Origin: Oleiphilus sp.
Lineage (GTDB): Bacteria > Pseudomonadota > Gammaproteobacteria > Pseudomonadales > Oleiphilaceae
Assembly: GCA_006212045.1 (NCBI GenBank)
Contig: PZPK01000013.1
Coordinates: 86,521-150,520 of the forward strand
Length of the DNA stretch: 64,000 nt
Reading direction: 5' to 3'
In this document: one piece after another, positions 19,249-28,879 of the stretch
Layout of the letters: each line of letters starts with the position of its first letter
How positions within the stretch are numbered: position 1 is the first letter of the stretch
The notes under the pieces: model-generated
What the model was told of the DNA's origin: nothing
Databases searched by the model: none
The model's input: the letters and a program-made list of their open reading frames with translations, nothing else
Program-made: the position numbers and the translations under genes

Positions 19249-21009
19249 CTAGCCTATCTGCACGCGATTCCGGCCCTTGGATTTTGCTTCATAGAGCAGA
19301 TAATCTGCGCGTTTCCATACCTGCTCCATGCTTTCGCCCGATACCACAGCCGTGGCGCCAATTGACAGTGTTGTCCCGACAGGCTTGCCATCGGGAGCCG
19401 TCACTTTCATCTCAGCAAAGTGCTTGAGTAAGCGGGTGGTAAATTTCTCCGCATTCGGTAAATCACAATCAACCAGCAGCAAAGCAAATTCCTCACCTCC
19501 GATTCGGCCTGCTATATCGTTCTTGCGTTTCGATTTCACCAGCATACTACCCATTTTTCTCAATAGCGCATCGCCGGCCGGGTGGCCATGTTGATCGTTG
19601 AATTTTTTGAAGTGATCCACGTCGAGTGCCAACCAGATCAGACTACCGCTTTCGCTCGCGGTCAACTGTTCTTCAACGCTCTCTACAAAACCACGACGGT
19701 TGAAGATGCCGGTTAACTCATCGGTAAAACTTAGCTTCTTATAGCGTGATTTTTCGGCTCCCAAAGTCTCTGTCTGTTGCTTCAAATGGCTGAAGCGGAA
19801 GCCCAAGACAACAGATAGCAAAACAACTTCAGTCAAGGTGCCCAGATAATACAGCCAGACGACCCATTCTTTGGGTTCAACATAGCCAAGCCACATCCAG
19901 CCCCAGAAACCGGCGGATACGAGATATAAACTCCAGGCAATTGCAAAGTATATAGCCATCGGGTGTGCCTGACGCAGCGCAATCACGCCTACCACAATCG
20001 CAATCGCCGGGTCGATGACACCTGTAGAAATCGTCAGTAGATAGCTCAGTGAATTGGGGATGAAACTGTAGCTAAGCATTGCAAGCGCAAGGAAAACGAT
20101 GATCCCCAGTATGATCTTATCGACGCCCGGCATAATACGGCGCGTTTCAAGAAACTCCCGGATAAAGATACAGCCCGCGATTACCACAAGGGTTGTCATC
20201 GTATTCGAGAGTAATGCACTACCGCCCCATTCCGGCCCAAGTAAGCGGAAATAGCCACCGGTAACAAGCAAATAAACAAGATTGCAGCAGACATAGAAGG
20301 CGTACGTCAGGTACATGGATTCGCGGGCGCGCAATCCGATCGCCAAGTTGTAACTCTTGGCCAGGAACAGCATGCCAAGGACCATGCCGAAGAACAGATT
20401 GCTTTTCAGAAAGTACCATAGCAAACCGTCTACCAGGGTCGCCTTGATACTGAACTGAAATACCTGCTCACCGGTTAAACGTACATAAGCTGTTTTATTG
20501 GGAATGGCGGTGTTGAGAATGAATGTCAGGTAGCGAGCAGGTTGCAGAATGGCACTCTCGGCCGCTCTATTGACAGGAGAATACCATTGCCATTCACCTT
20601 GCCGAAGAAAAGCAATTTTTCCATCTATTCCGGTATTGGGCAGCAACTCAAGCCACACCCTGTCAAGCCTTGATGACTCAGGGATGTCTAATTTTAGCCA
20701 AAGCACGCTTCCCTGTGATGCGCTCCAGTATTCAGGGTCGCTTAATCGATACCCAATGGTATCGTTGTGAGGGCGCTGCCAGCGATCCAATGGCAAACGT
20801 TCAATATGCTCGAGCGTCATTGCACCGCTCAGGTCGTGGTAGAAAAACGTCTCTAAGGTAACGCTTTCGTCAGCAGTGGCAGCGGTCGCTAACACTAGCC
20901 AAAGAAGCAAGAAGAAAGACAATCGATAGCGAGTAAACCAATCGCGATGTAAGGCCGCGGCGCGCTCATTTCCTGATTGCCGTTGAACTCGAGTGTCCGA
21001 TAAACGCAT
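19249..21009 (-). CDS. 7TM-DISM diguanylate cyclase (GGDEF)
   Basis: A 586-aa inner-membrane sensor enzyme. A signal-like first helix precedes a periplasmic 7TMR-DISM extracellular domain (residues about 45-190; YWSASQGSVLWLKLDIPE). A block of seven helices and a GGDEF domain follow (residues about 425-585). The active site reads GGEEF, and an intact inhibitory RxxD site (RKND) lies exactly five residues upstream, so c-di-GMP synthesis with product inhibition is likely. The signal sensed is unknown. I use the ATG at 21009; the frame also extends to 21081 without clear support. Confidence 0.92.
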   Translation of the reverse strand: MRLSDTRVQRQSGNERAAALHRDWFTRYRLSFFLLLWLVLATAATADESVTLETFFYHDLSGAMTLEHIERLPLDRWQRPHNDTIGYRLSDPEYWSASQGSVLWLKLDIPESSRLDRVWLELLPNTGIDGKIAFLRQGEWQWYSPVNRAAESAILQPARYLTFILNTAIPNKTAYVRLTGEQVFQFSIKATLVDGLLWYFLKSNLFFGMVLGMLFLAKSYNLAIGLRARESMYLTYAFYVCCNLVYLLVTGGYFRLLGPEWGGSALLSNTMTTLVVIAGCIFIREFLETRRIMPGVDKIILGIIVFLALAMLSYSFIPNSLSYLLTISTGVIDPAIAIVVGVIALRQAHPMAIYFAIAWSLYLVSAGFWGWMWLGYVEPKEWVVWLYYLGTLTEVVLLSVVLGFRFSHLKQQTETLGAEKSRYKKLSFTDELTGIFNRRGFVESVEEQLTASESGSLIWLALDVDHFKKFNDQHGHPAGDALLRKMGSMLVKSKRKNDIAGRIGGEEFALLLVDCDLPNAEKFTTRLLKHFAEMKVTAPDGKPVGTTLSIGATAVVSGESMEQVWKRADYLLYEAKSKGRNRVQIG

Positions 21010-21211
21010 AATAATTCTGTAAACTTGTTCGAAGTTTACTAAGCATAGCTGACGAATAGCGACTACCGGGGTCAGAGTCATGAATTCTTACTTTTCAAGG
21101 CTTAAGCTTTGCGCTTGTATATTTAACTTTTCAGTGTAGTTTCGAAGTCGTCTCATTCGAGTGTTCTAGGCGTCGTGCAGGCGTCTCCCGTCTTCCGTTT
21201 CCCATCCAGCG

Positions 21212-21955
21212 TTAAGACTCCAGTAATACGCGATCAACAAAGCTTCCTATTAATTGATTCGAGACAGGCGTTTCCTGAGCGTTTTCGAGCACCTTTGCCA
21301 GATGACCGTCATCGTCAGTATATTTTTCCTTGTAGTAAGTCAGGCGCTCAACCAGTATGTTGCGGTCTACTTCCGGGTGAAACTGAAACGCCCAGAATGG
21401 TTTGCCTTCCACCCTGAAGGCATGGCAACACATGTCGGTATAGGCCAGTTCAATACAGCCTTCAGGTGGCGATGTCGCCTTTTGCTGGTGTACTGACACG
21501 GCCAGGAAGCCATCCGGAACGTCAGAGAAAACGGGATCGGAGGCGGCATGTTGGGTTAGAGAAACAGGAACCGTTCCCATTTCGTAGAGGGTTTTATCAT
21601 CAATGATTTGCCTTCCCAGCGCCTGCGCGGCTAACTGGAAACCGAAACAGGAGGCAAAGACCGGGGTTTCGTCTTCAATGCACTTCAGGAGTAGGCGTTC
21701 GGCGAACGGGACAAAGGAATAGATTTCCGGTTCCAGGACATTGGCTTCGCTGGCACCACCGACAAACAGGGCGTCATAGCCATGCGCCGCGTCAGCCGGA
21801 AATTCCGGTTGCTCAAATACATTCAGCACATCGAATTGCTTTACATCGAGTTTGCTGTAGCGGGCAAAACTCTCAAGCTCTTCCTGTTTCACACGCGCCG
21901 TTTCGCGGATCTGCAACAGCAGAATTTTGAGTTGGCTTCGGTCGATATTTGGCAT
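21212..21955 (-). CDS. Class I glutamine amidotransferase-like protein
   Basis: A 247-aa stand-alone GATase1 domain. The nucleophile elbow reads FASCFGFQLAAQALG, fitting the GxCxGxQ pattern loosely, and the catalytic histidine lies in FQFHPEVD. It resembles the GMP-synthase-like GATase family rather than a subunit of a known biosynthetic complex; no synthase partner is adjacent. An amide donor role is inferred from the family only. Confidence 0.87.
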   Translation of the reverse strand: MPNIDRSQLKILLLQIRETARVKQEELESFARYSKLDVKQFDVLNVFEQPEFPADAAHGYDALFVGGASEANVLEPEIYSFVPFAERLLLKCIEDETPVFASCFGFQLAAQALGRQIIDDKTLYEMGTVPVSLTQHAASDPVFSDVPDGFLAVSVHQQKATSPPEGCIELAYTDMCCHAFRVEGKPFWAFQFHPEVDRNILVERLTYYKEKYTDDDGHLAKVLENAQETPVSNQLIGSFVDRVLLES

Positions 21956-22058
21956 AAGCAGCTGGATTGTAACTCGATGGATAGAAGCTTAGCCTAACGA
22001 CGTTTTCTGCACACTAAAAAATCAGAGGAATAGCCGATGCTTGTCCCCGGTCATCCGC

Positions 22059-22481
22059 TCACGAGTCCAGTCGTTTCTTGAGGTGATAGAGCGAAGAACC
22101 AATGGGCCGGTCTTCCAGAACACCGTATACGCGATAGCCTCGCTTTTCATAAAAGGCCAAAGCATCCACGGTTTTCAAGAAGGCGATCACGGCACCATGC
22201 TCCTTGCCATGGGCTTCTGCGCGTTGCAGAAGATTGTGTCCGAGCCCTTTCTCTCGATACTTCTGATCGACCCAGAGGGTTTCAATTTCCAGGCCGTCCC
22301 AGTATGCATTGGCCCGGACCCCGCCAACCATATCGCCGTGTTCATTGCGGATACTAATCAAAAAGCGACAGTCTTCAGAGGCGTCGGGTAGGGCATAGTT
22401 GTCGCGAATGTGGGAATGGAAGTGCTGGTCCAGTTCGGCACATTCCAGATGAGAAGGGCGTTCGCTGAGTTCATATTGCAT
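22059..22481 (-). CDS. GNAT family N-acetyltransferase
   Basis: A 140-aa GNAT protein. The acetyl-CoA-binding motif A is visible as LWVDQKYREKGLGHNLLQRAE and is followed by the C-terminal FYEKRGYRVYG element. The ATG at 22481 is preceded by GAGGATC and gives the usual family length; the frame runs further up to 22547 without a ribosome site. Substrate is unknown. Confidence 0.88.
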   Translation of the reverse strand: MQYELSERPSHLECAELDQHFHSHIRDNYALPDASEDCRFLISIRNEHGDMVGGVRANAYWDGLEIETLWVDQKYREKGLGHNLLQRAEAHGKEHGAVIAFLKTVDALAFYEKRGYRVYGVLEDRPIGSSLYHLKKRLDS

Positions 22482-22643
22482 GTGCGCAGATCCTCGTAGC
22501 ATTAACGATGACATGGATGCAGAGCTTTCAGTTTTCTCCAACAGCATAGCACGTATCTGTGCATGTCAGCGCAGAATTGTGCCGCCGCGGGTTGGTTTGT
22601 GCCGTCGCGCGGTGCCCGGATAGTTTTTTCTCGGGGAGCCTTT

Positions 22644-23702
22644 CTATATTCTCAGATAGTCAGTCAGCAACACACCGATACCAATACGCTGGACTGAATG
22701 GTCATAGTCAATCAGGCTTTCGCCATAGCCATTGAAATACTGCACATAACCGCGAATGCGATTGAACAGGGGAAAGCTGATGCCGGCTTCGTAAGCGCCT
22801 TTCCCTGTCGAGAAATGCTGTCGGAACATGCTGGATACTTCGATATCGTTGTTTTTGTAGATGGCATAAAACTCGTAATAGCCCATGTAGTCATCGATGT
22901 TCGGGTTATCATCGCCTTTGGCGGGAGGCAGGGTGTCGGGGTCTCCGTCGTCGACTTTCTGACTCTCGGGTAAACGGTACCAGGGTTGTAGGTAAAGCAC
23001 CCAATTGTCGCGGTGATAGCCTAGCCCCGCATAGATACGGTTCCAGCTGCGGCTAAAAAACTGGCTACGTCCATTGGATTCGTGCTCAAAACCGACACGA
23101 CCAACAAATTCGCCATCCATAAAACGAATCCCTAGCGGGGCACGGTAGAATATTTCGGGCCGGTAATTGGTCTCTCTGAAGGGCGCGGAGAGTTTCTTGT
23201 TGTACATCTGCCAGAAGGATTTAAGCGTAAAACCGAAATAGATGTTGTCGTTTTCGACCAGCAAACGCTCCTTCAGCAGAGGTACTTTGAAACTGATCTG
23301 TAATTTGGCTTCCTGATGCTGCAATGGCTTTTCAAACTCCGGGAAAGCTTCGGGTGCCGTCCATGGGGCTTGATTCGGGCGGTCATTATAGGTACCTAGC
23401 AACATATAGTTTTGCCGGTGTGGTGTAATCACAAAAGCACTTTGCTGCACCAGTTTTTCGCGTTCGAGTCGTTCCGAGGCTGGGCCGGTCGTCTTTAGTT
23501 CCTCACATTGCTTTTTGATTTCACCGACGGTTAGTTGGTCGTCGGCGCCGATCAAAGCGCGCTCCAGACAGGTGCTTGCCTGTGTGTATGCGGCCAGTTG
23601 CAGTAACACAATACCGAGTGCTGAAAGGAGCATCTGCCGGGAATGTTTGAAAAGGGTAGTGCGATTGCAATAGCGTATGGTCGGGCTTGGCTTCGAGGTC
23701 AT
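22644..23702 (-). CDS. pldA: Outer membrane phospholipase A
   Basis: A 352-aa outer-membrane beta-barrel phospholipase. The catalytic signature FEHESNGRSQFFSRSWNR is intact, with the His and Ser of the HxSNG motif. It is preceded by an N-terminal extension of about 110 residues after the signal peptide (cleavage near TQAS) and followed by amphipathic barrel strands. OMPLA hydrolyses phospholipids that appear in the outer leaflet when the envelope is damaged. It is a lone gene, divergent from the DAHP synthase. Confidence 0.93.
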   Translation of the reverse strand: MTSKPSPTIRYCNRTTLFKHSRQMLLSALGIVLLQLAAYTQASTCLERALIGADDQLTVGEIKKQCEELKTTGPASERLEREKLVQQSAFVITPHRQNYMLLGTYNDRPNQAPWTAPEAFPEFEKPLQHQEAKLQISFKVPLLKERLLVENDNIYFGFTLKSFWQMYNKKLSAPFRETNYRPEIFYRAPLGIRFMDGEFVGRVGFEHESNGRSQFFSRSWNRIYAGLGYHRDNWVLYLQPWYRLPESQKVDDGDPDTLPPAKGDDNPNIDDYMGYYEFYAIYKNNDIEVSSMFRQHFSTGKGAYEAGISFPLFNRIRGYVQYFNGYGESLIDYDHSVQRIGIGVLLTDYLRI

Positions 23703-23962
23703 TAACAGTATGCGTCCGTGAAAAGTGGCTGCCGGTCATTCATCTGCCGGTAAAGCTCAGCCGGTATTGCAACAGTTTACCCAAGCCCGCGAGAGAACCC
23801 AATCCTGTTATTAGGAAAAAGATACCGTGCTGCACTCCGGTATGTCTTGCGCCCTGGCGCTTTCTGAATGAGAATCGGATTTTGTTCTTTTAAACCTGTT
23901 TATCTGCGCCTCCGGACTGAGACGCGAAACATTCCAACACCAATCTCAAAGAGGGCTTCACA

Positions 23963-25303
23963 CTGAAACACTGGCAACCCGACAGCTGGCGCAATTACCC
24001 GATTGTTCAGCAACCCGGCTATCACGATCAGAATCAACTGGCTCAGGTCGAACAGGATCTGAGCGGCTATCCGCCTTTGGTCTTTGCGGCAGAGGCACGC
24101 ACCCTGCGCAAGCAATTGAGTGATGTTGCGCTTGGCAAGGGCTTTCTCTTGCAAGGCGGGGACTGCGCCGAATCCTTTGAAGATTTCAATGCTCCCAAGA
24201 TACGCGATACCTTCAAGGTCATCCTGCAAATGGCGGTGGTGATGACATTTGCGGCAAGATGCCCTGTGACGAAGGTTGCGCGCATGGCCGGCCAGTATGC
24301 CAAACCGCGTTCAGCCGATTTTGAAGAAGTCGATGGCAAACAGTTACCCAGTTATCGGGGCGATATTGTCAACCGTTTCGGCTTCACAGAGGCTGATCGC
24401 ATGCCAAACCCGAATCGCTTGAAAGATGCCTATTTCAGGTCGGCCGCGACCATGAACCTGCTGCGGGCGTTTGCGCAGGGCGGGCTGGCAGACTTGCATG
24501 AGGTAAATCGCTGGAATATGAGTTTTCTGGAGAATAATCCCCAGAAAGAATTGTATGTGGGTCTGGCGCAACGGATTCAGGACGCTTTGTCATTTATGGA
24601 AGTGTTGGGCATCAATAGTGCCAACACGCCCGCGATCTATGAGACGACCTTATTTACCTCTCACGAAGCACTATTGCTGAATTACGAAGAGGCACTGACG
24701 CGTACCGATACCATCAGCGGAAACTGGTACGCCTGTTCGGCGCACATGCTCTGGATCGGTGAGCGTACCCGACAACTGGACCATGCCCATGTTGAGTTTT
24801 TCAGGGGAATACATAACCCGATCGGCGTGAAAGTGGGCCCCTCGATCAAGGAAGATGAATTAATACGTTTGATAGACGCTTTGAATCCGGACAATGATCC
24901 CGGCCGCCTGACGCTGATCACGCGTATGGGAGCCGATAATATCGGCGCCAAACTACCGGCTCTGTTGCGCAGGGTGAAACAGGAAGGGCGGCATGTGGTT
25001 TGGAGTTCCGATCCCATGCACGGCAATACCGTCAAGGCCTCTAGTGGCTACAAGACCCGGGATTTCGATGCCATTCTCAAAGAGATACGCGAGTTTTTCC
25101 AGGCCCACCGGGCGGAGGGCACCTATCCGGGCGGCATTCATCTGGAAATGACGGGTCAGCATGTCACGGAGTGCACCGGGGGGGCTTACAAGATTAGTGA
25201 TGATGATCTGGCGCAGTGCTATAAAACCCAGTGTGATCCGAGACTGAATGCGGATCAGGTGCTGGAGATGGCCTTTCTGGTGGCCGAAGCGATCAAGGAA
25301 TAG
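23963..25303 (+). CDS. 3-deoxy-7-phosphoheptulonate synthase, class II, with a CTG start
   Basis: A 446-aa class II DAHP synthase, the first enzyme of the shikimate pathway. The family core is clear: [56 protein letters not shown] and [15 protein letters not shown]. The first ATG (24077) would drop the conserved N-terminus. Upstream in the same frame the sequence encodes [19 protein letters not shown], matching the usual start of this family, but no ATG, GTG or TTG exists before the stop at 23918. The only plausible initiator is CTG at 23963, preceded by AAAGAGGG seven bases upstream. Confidence 0.88.
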   Translation: MKHWQPDSWRNYPIVQQPGYHDQNQLAQVEQDLSGYPPLVFAAEARTLRKQLSDVALGKGFLLQGGDCAESFEDFNAPKIRDTFKVILQMAVVMTFAARCPVTKVARMAGQYAKPRSADFEEVDGKQLPSYRGDIVNRFGFTEADRMPNPNRLKDAYFRSAATMNLLRAFAQGGLADLHEVNRWNMSFLENNPQKELYVGLAQRIQDALSFMEVLGINSANTPAIYETTLFTSHEALLLNYEEALTRTDTISGNWYACSAHMLWIGERTRQLDHAHVEFFRGIHNPIGVKVGPSIKEDELIRLIDALNPDNDPGRLTLITRMGADNIGAKLPALLRRVKQEGRHVVWSSDPMHGNTVKASSGYKTRDFDAILKEIREFFQAHRAEGTYPGGIHLEMTGQHVTECTGGAYKISDDDLAQCYKTQCDPRLNADQVLEMAFLVAEAIKE

Positions 25304-25319
25304 CGTTTGGCGAACTGGC

Positions 25320-25751
25320 TTAGCAATCCGTAGTAACCACGGAAACGGTGCAGTTGGGGTCTCCATTCAATGCGTCGCCCAATTCGGCCCGGCTCTCCGG
25401 GCACAGGTTGCGCCAGTCTACTTCTGACGTCCCGGCCTCGGGTTCAACAATGTAACCCGCCTGACTCGGCGGATTGGCGGGCGCGATTGATAAGCCTTTC
25501 ACATGCGCTTTACTTTAAATAATAATGATGGTCGAGCGCATCGCACCTGCAATTCCTTCCAGCGTGGCGATGCGTGCCGAACGGGACAGGTCGCTGGATT
25601 TTGGAATTGCGACGGCGGCGAGTATGCCAAGTAGAGTAATAACCATGACCAGCTCTATCAGAGTAAAGCCCTGCTGTTTTTCCGGGATCCGAAGGTGCAC
25701 CGCACCGGATTCACCTGATGTGAATAGTGAGAATTCAATGCTGAAGCTCAA
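25320..25751 (-). pseudogene. Type IV pilin-like gene interrupted by an in-frame stop
   Basis: The minus-strand frame begins with a leader and prepilin cleavage site (KQQG followed by FTLIELVMVITLLGILAAVA), then SARIATLEGIAGAMRSTIIII. A TAA follows at 25515-25517. Reading straight on in the same frame after the stop gives KAHVKGLSIAPANPPSQAGY and a C-terminal part with a cysteine pair (NLC...NCTV...TTDC), as in MSHA-like or pilin C-terminal loops. One nonsense change, for example a tyrosine codon to TAA, explains the break. The likely start is the GTG at 25700; a TTG at 25751 is also possible. No other pilus gene is nearby. Confidence 0.75.
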
Positions 25752-25956
25752 TATGCGAAAAAGGTCAGAGGTGTTTGTTCTGTTACTATTTTAACCTCAG
25801 ACAAAAACAGAAGGGTGTGAAGTGCACATCACACTGTCGCATATGGCTGGCTGGTGCAATGAAATGGCTTGGCGGTTAGCACTCGTGGCTGGTCATTTGA
25901 TCCATCTTTGAGTCAGCTGCGTAAGTATGCATAGACAATCCATCAGGAGATTCAGC

Positions 25957-26130
25957 ATGCTTTCGCTCTTTAAAGCAGACCCGAAGAAAAAACTGCACAA
26001 ACAATACGAACAAAAGCTTGAACAGGCCATGCACGCGCAGCGCAGAGGCGATATTAAAAGTTATTCTTTTCTGATGAATGACGCCGATAAACTCTGGCAG
26101 GAAATCTCGAAGCTTGAGGCTGAAACCTGA
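25957..26130 (+). CDS. DUF6435-like small protein
   Basis: A 57-aa charged helical protein (LFKADPKKKLHKQYEQKLEQ ... MNDADKLWQEISKLE). The start is set by CAGGAGA seven bases before the ATG. Short proteins of this pattern occur in many marine gammaproteobacteria and are labelled DUF6435 or Lacal_2735-like. Function is unknown; the sequence suggests a helical hairpin with no membrane segment. Confidence 0.75.
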   Translation: MLSLFKADPKKKLHKQYEQKLEQAMHAQRRGDIKSYSFLMNDADKLWQEISKLEAET

Positions 26131-26448
26131 GGGGCGGCATGACCGTTGGCAATCCCTGGCCTCTGTTGGGTTCGCGCATTATCCCGGCCGGTTTGAATGG
26201 TTGTTCCTGGCCTTGGCTTGGCAAGGCGGGCCAGGTTCATAGCACCATATTGTGACAAATCAACGCCTTTTGAAACGAAATAGGCGATACATCCGTTGTG
26301 ATCCCCGATATAATTCTCCTTCACTCCTTTTGATCTGGCGTCGACGAAATGAGCAGTTTGCTGTTTATCAGATGCCGAACTAGGCATTAATATACCCGTT
26401 TCATATTGGGCGATTGTTGTTGAAGCGGATACGTAAGGAAAGCGGACA
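26131..26448. other. Intergenic region, no gene seen
   Basis: These 318 bases contain no frame with protein-like composition. A stem around 26206-26236 (CCTGGCC / GGCCAGG) could end transcription of the small upstream gene. The promoter of the sulfotransferase-like gene should lie near its right end. Confidence 0.4.
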
Positions 26449-27261
26449 ATGTCAATTCTGAGCAAAGTGAAAAAGCTGTCTTCACTTGCGCTGCACCCGG
26501 GCATTATTGCCAGTCAATCAAAGTATCTATTTATTCTTGGTCATATGAGGAGTCGTTCCTCGGTGCTGTCTCATATTCTGGGAAGCAATGAAGGCGTTTG
26601 CGGCTATAGCGAACTGCATCTTTCCTATGAATCTCCCATGAGTCTGCTTCGAATGCGGCTGGAGCTCCATAATGATCTTGGTTGTGATCTGAAGGACAAA
26701 TATCTTCTCGATAAAATTCTGCATAACAAGCTTGTCCTATCAAAGGACCTCATACAATCGGTCAAACCCAAGGTTATCTTTTTGATCAGAGAACCGGAAA
26801 GCACCTTGAAAAGCATCATCTACATGGGGCAAATGACAGGCGTAGACTGGTATCAGAATCCGAAAAGAGCGCAGGAATACTATTGTTCGCGATTATCGAA
26901 TCTTGAGGCATATGCGGCCCTTCTCGAGGGAAACTATTTCTTTCTGGAAGCGGATGAGCTGGTAAAACATTCCGACCTTGTGCTCGCCCGTTTATCTGAC
27001 TGGTTGTCACTGAAGGAGCCACTGGATGCCAATTATTCCACCTTCAACCACACTGCCAGCAAGGGGCGTGGCGATCCTTTGGATAACATTCGTGCCGGTA
27101 CCATCAAAGAGACGGAGAGTCACGCTTCGATCGAGATTCCCGAGCAGGTATTGCAATTGGCACATGCTGCCTATACACGGTGTCAGTCCCTGCTGAAAAA
27201 GAACGCGGTGGATGGAATGGGGGCTTGGTCTGCCTCCAGCAAGATCGGCACAGGCCCGTGA
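26449..27261 (+). CDS. Sulfotransferase-family protein
   Basis: A 270-aa protein with a P-loop-like 5'-phosphosulfate motif near the N-terminus (FILGHMRSRSSVLSHIL). A PKVIFLIREPESTLKS block follows, which corresponds to the 3'-phosphate-binding motif of PAPS-dependent sulfotransferases. It probably transfers sulfate to a cell-surface or lipid acceptor, but the acceptor is unknown. No PAPS synthesis or polysaccharide gene is adjacent, so it is an orphan. Confidence 0.82.
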   Translation: MSILSKVKKLSSLALHPGIIASQSKYLFILGHMRSRSSVLSHILGSNEGVCGYSELHLSYESPMSLLRMRLELHNDLGCDLKDKYLLDKILHNKLVLSKDLIQSVKPKVIFLIREPESTLKSIIYMGQMTGVDWYQNPKRAQEYYCSRLSNLEAYAALLEGNYFFLEADELVKHSDLVLARLSDWLSLKEPLDANYSTFNHTASKGRGDPLDNIRAGTIKETESHASIEIPEQVLQLAHAAYTRCQSLLKKNAVDGMGAWSASSKIGTGP

Positions 27262-27443
27262 TAAGGTCAGTAGATATTACCTGGCGACCTTGAATATTCT
27301 TCATCACCGAAGACGTTTATGCTTTTTTAGACGGCTACAAAAGCTAATAAAAACAAATACATATATTAGTTCTTGTTGATTTGGCACGGGCTTGGCAAAG
27401 CTTATCTCCGAATGCTTATGCACAGCACAAGGAGAATCCCATC

Positions 27444-28424
27444 ATGAACGTCAATCTCGATCTTGAAGCCTTTGATAAATTCTGGGCATTGATCAGCGAT
27501 AAGGTCGACAACTGGCTCGAGCTGGCCATTCAGCATATTCCGAACGTTATCGTTGCCGTACTGGTAGTTTGCGTCTTTGCGCTCATTGCAAAGATCGCCA
27601 CAAGCCTCATGCGCAAGGTATTCCGTCGCTCGATGGAATCGCAACAGATTGCGGACCTGATCGTGTCAATACTTCGGGTGTTCATCCTGGCAATCGGGGC
27701 CTTTGTAGCGCTTGAACTGCTTGGTCTGAAAGGTACCGTAACTTCGCTCCTTGCCGGTGCCGGTATCATTGGGCTGGCTTTGGGTTTTGCCTTTCAGGAT
27801 ATGACCGAGAACCTGATTGCCGGTATTGCCATGGGTATTCGTAAACCCTTTCAGCTGGGCGATATCATCTCGGCCGATGGTGTGTTCGGAACCGTAAAGG
27901 CGATTAACCTGCGCAACACCCTGATCGAAACGTTCTCCGGGCAGATGGAAGTGGTTCCCAACAAAGTCCTGTTCCGAAACGTGCTGACCAACTTTACCCG
28001 CTATCAGAAACGCCGTGTCGATATTCCTGTCGGTATTTCCTATGCCGATGACCCGGAGAAGGCGCGGGAAGTGATCGTAGAAGCGATCAACGCCTGTGAC
28101 TTCGTCAGGGATCCGGATCAAACCGCCGTGTATGCCGAAGGGTTCGGGGACTCTTCCGTGAACTTGACGGTCTGGTTCTGGATCGACTATCCGGGCGAGA
28201 CCGGCTATATGGAAGCGCGTCACCAGGGCATCGTGAAAGTGAAACAGGCGCTGGAGAAGGCGGACATTCTGATCCCGTTTCCTATTCGCACACTGGAGTT
28301 CGACGCCAAAGGCGGCACGACGCTGGAAGAAATTGTGGATGGCGGTATATCAAACATGTCGGATTATCGACCCAAAGGCAAAGATGGCCATCAAGCGAAA
28401 CAAGCCGCCGGGGAACAATCCTAG
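27444..28424 (+). CDS. MscS-family mechanosensitive channel
   Basis: A 326-aa channel. After an N-terminal amphipathic helix it has three transmembrane helices, with the pore helix LLAGAGIIGLALGFAFQDM. The beta domain follows (FQLGDIISADGVFGTVKAIN, VVPNKVLFRNVLTNFT), then the C-terminal domain and a charged tail. The ATG at 27444 follows AGGAGA. It ends at a clear terminator. Of the three MscS-type proteins here, this is the one closest to the classical MscS layout. Confidence 0.93.
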   Translation: MNVNLDLEAFDKFWALISDKVDNWLELAIQHIPNVIVAVLVVCVFALIAKIATSLMRKVFRRSMESQQIADLIVSILRVFILAIGAFVALELLGLKGTVTSLLAGAGIIGLALGFAFQDMTENLIAGIAMGIRKPFQLGDIISADGVFGTVKAINLRNTLIETFSGQMEVVPNKVLFRNVLTNFTRYQKRRVDIPVGISYADDPEKAREVIVEAINACDFVRDPDQTAVYAEGFGDSSVNLTVWFWIDYPGETGYMEARHQGIVKVKQALEKADILIPFPIRTLEFDAKGGTTLEEIVDGGISNMSDYRPKGKDGHQAKQAAGEQS

Positions 28425-28452
28425 CCTTTAAAAATGATCTATTGGAGAGAGC

Positions 28453-28480
28453 AGGGGGCCGAAAGGTCCTCTGATTTTTT
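28453..28480 (+). terminator. Rho-independent terminator
   Basis: An 8-bp stem (AGGGGGCC / GGTCCTCT, two G-T pairs) closes a GAAA tetraloop and is followed by GATTTTTT, just after the MscS stop codon. Confidence 0.88.
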
Positions 28481-28825
28481 GCACCTTGGTCCTCGCGCAA
28501 TAAACAAGTGATCACATCAGTAAGCTGCGGAGCCTGTAGAAAAACCTCAGGGGCTTTCAACGAAGCGCACTTGGGTTAATTTAAGAACAAAAGTAGACCC
28601 AAAATCTAGCTGCTTTTCACGTAGCGATGTCATTTTTAGATCAAATATTATACGAATTCTACAGAATTAAAATCGATGGAGTTTCTCTACAGCCAGAACG
28701 CCCGGCTCACCGAGCAAATTTTTGATGGCGGCTTTTGTGCGTGTTTTTGCACAAAAGGTGACAGCGAAGATTTTAAACTAAAGAAAAATCGCTATTTTGA
28801 CTCCGCTTTGTGATTACTTCATGAC
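28481..28825. other. AT-rich region leading into the cassette array
   Basis: No gene is supported. The stretch lies between the MscS terminator and the first attC-like repeat, where an integron attI site or an eroded cassette would be expected. I saw no convincing attI or integrase sequence; an ATCTAGCTG near 28604 is a weak partner for the left arm of the first repeat. Confidence 0.35.
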
Positions 28826-28879
28826 AGCTAACAGTGTGTTTAACGAACCTTCCAGTCCGCTAAACACGTTTTAGTTGTC
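28826..28879. repeat. attC-like palindromic repeat, copy 1
   Basis: The 42-base core CTAACAGTGTGTTTAACG...CCGCTAAACACGTT folds into a hairpin (GTTTAACG pairs with CGCTAAAC, loop CCTTCC). Its outer arms pair too: GACAGCTAAC with GTTTTAGTTGTC, leaving two unpaired T. Crossover at G^TT, as in integron attC sites, would be at 28868/28869. Confidence 0.72.

Noticed and set aside
24077..25303. ATG at 24077 as the start of the DAHP synthase
   Set aside because: It removes the conserved N-terminal segment that is encoded intact just upstream in the same frame.
26061..26504. Minus-strand 147-codon frame covering the gap before the sulfotransferase gene
   Set aside because: It overlaps both neighbouring genes, has no ribosome site and no protein-like domain pattern.
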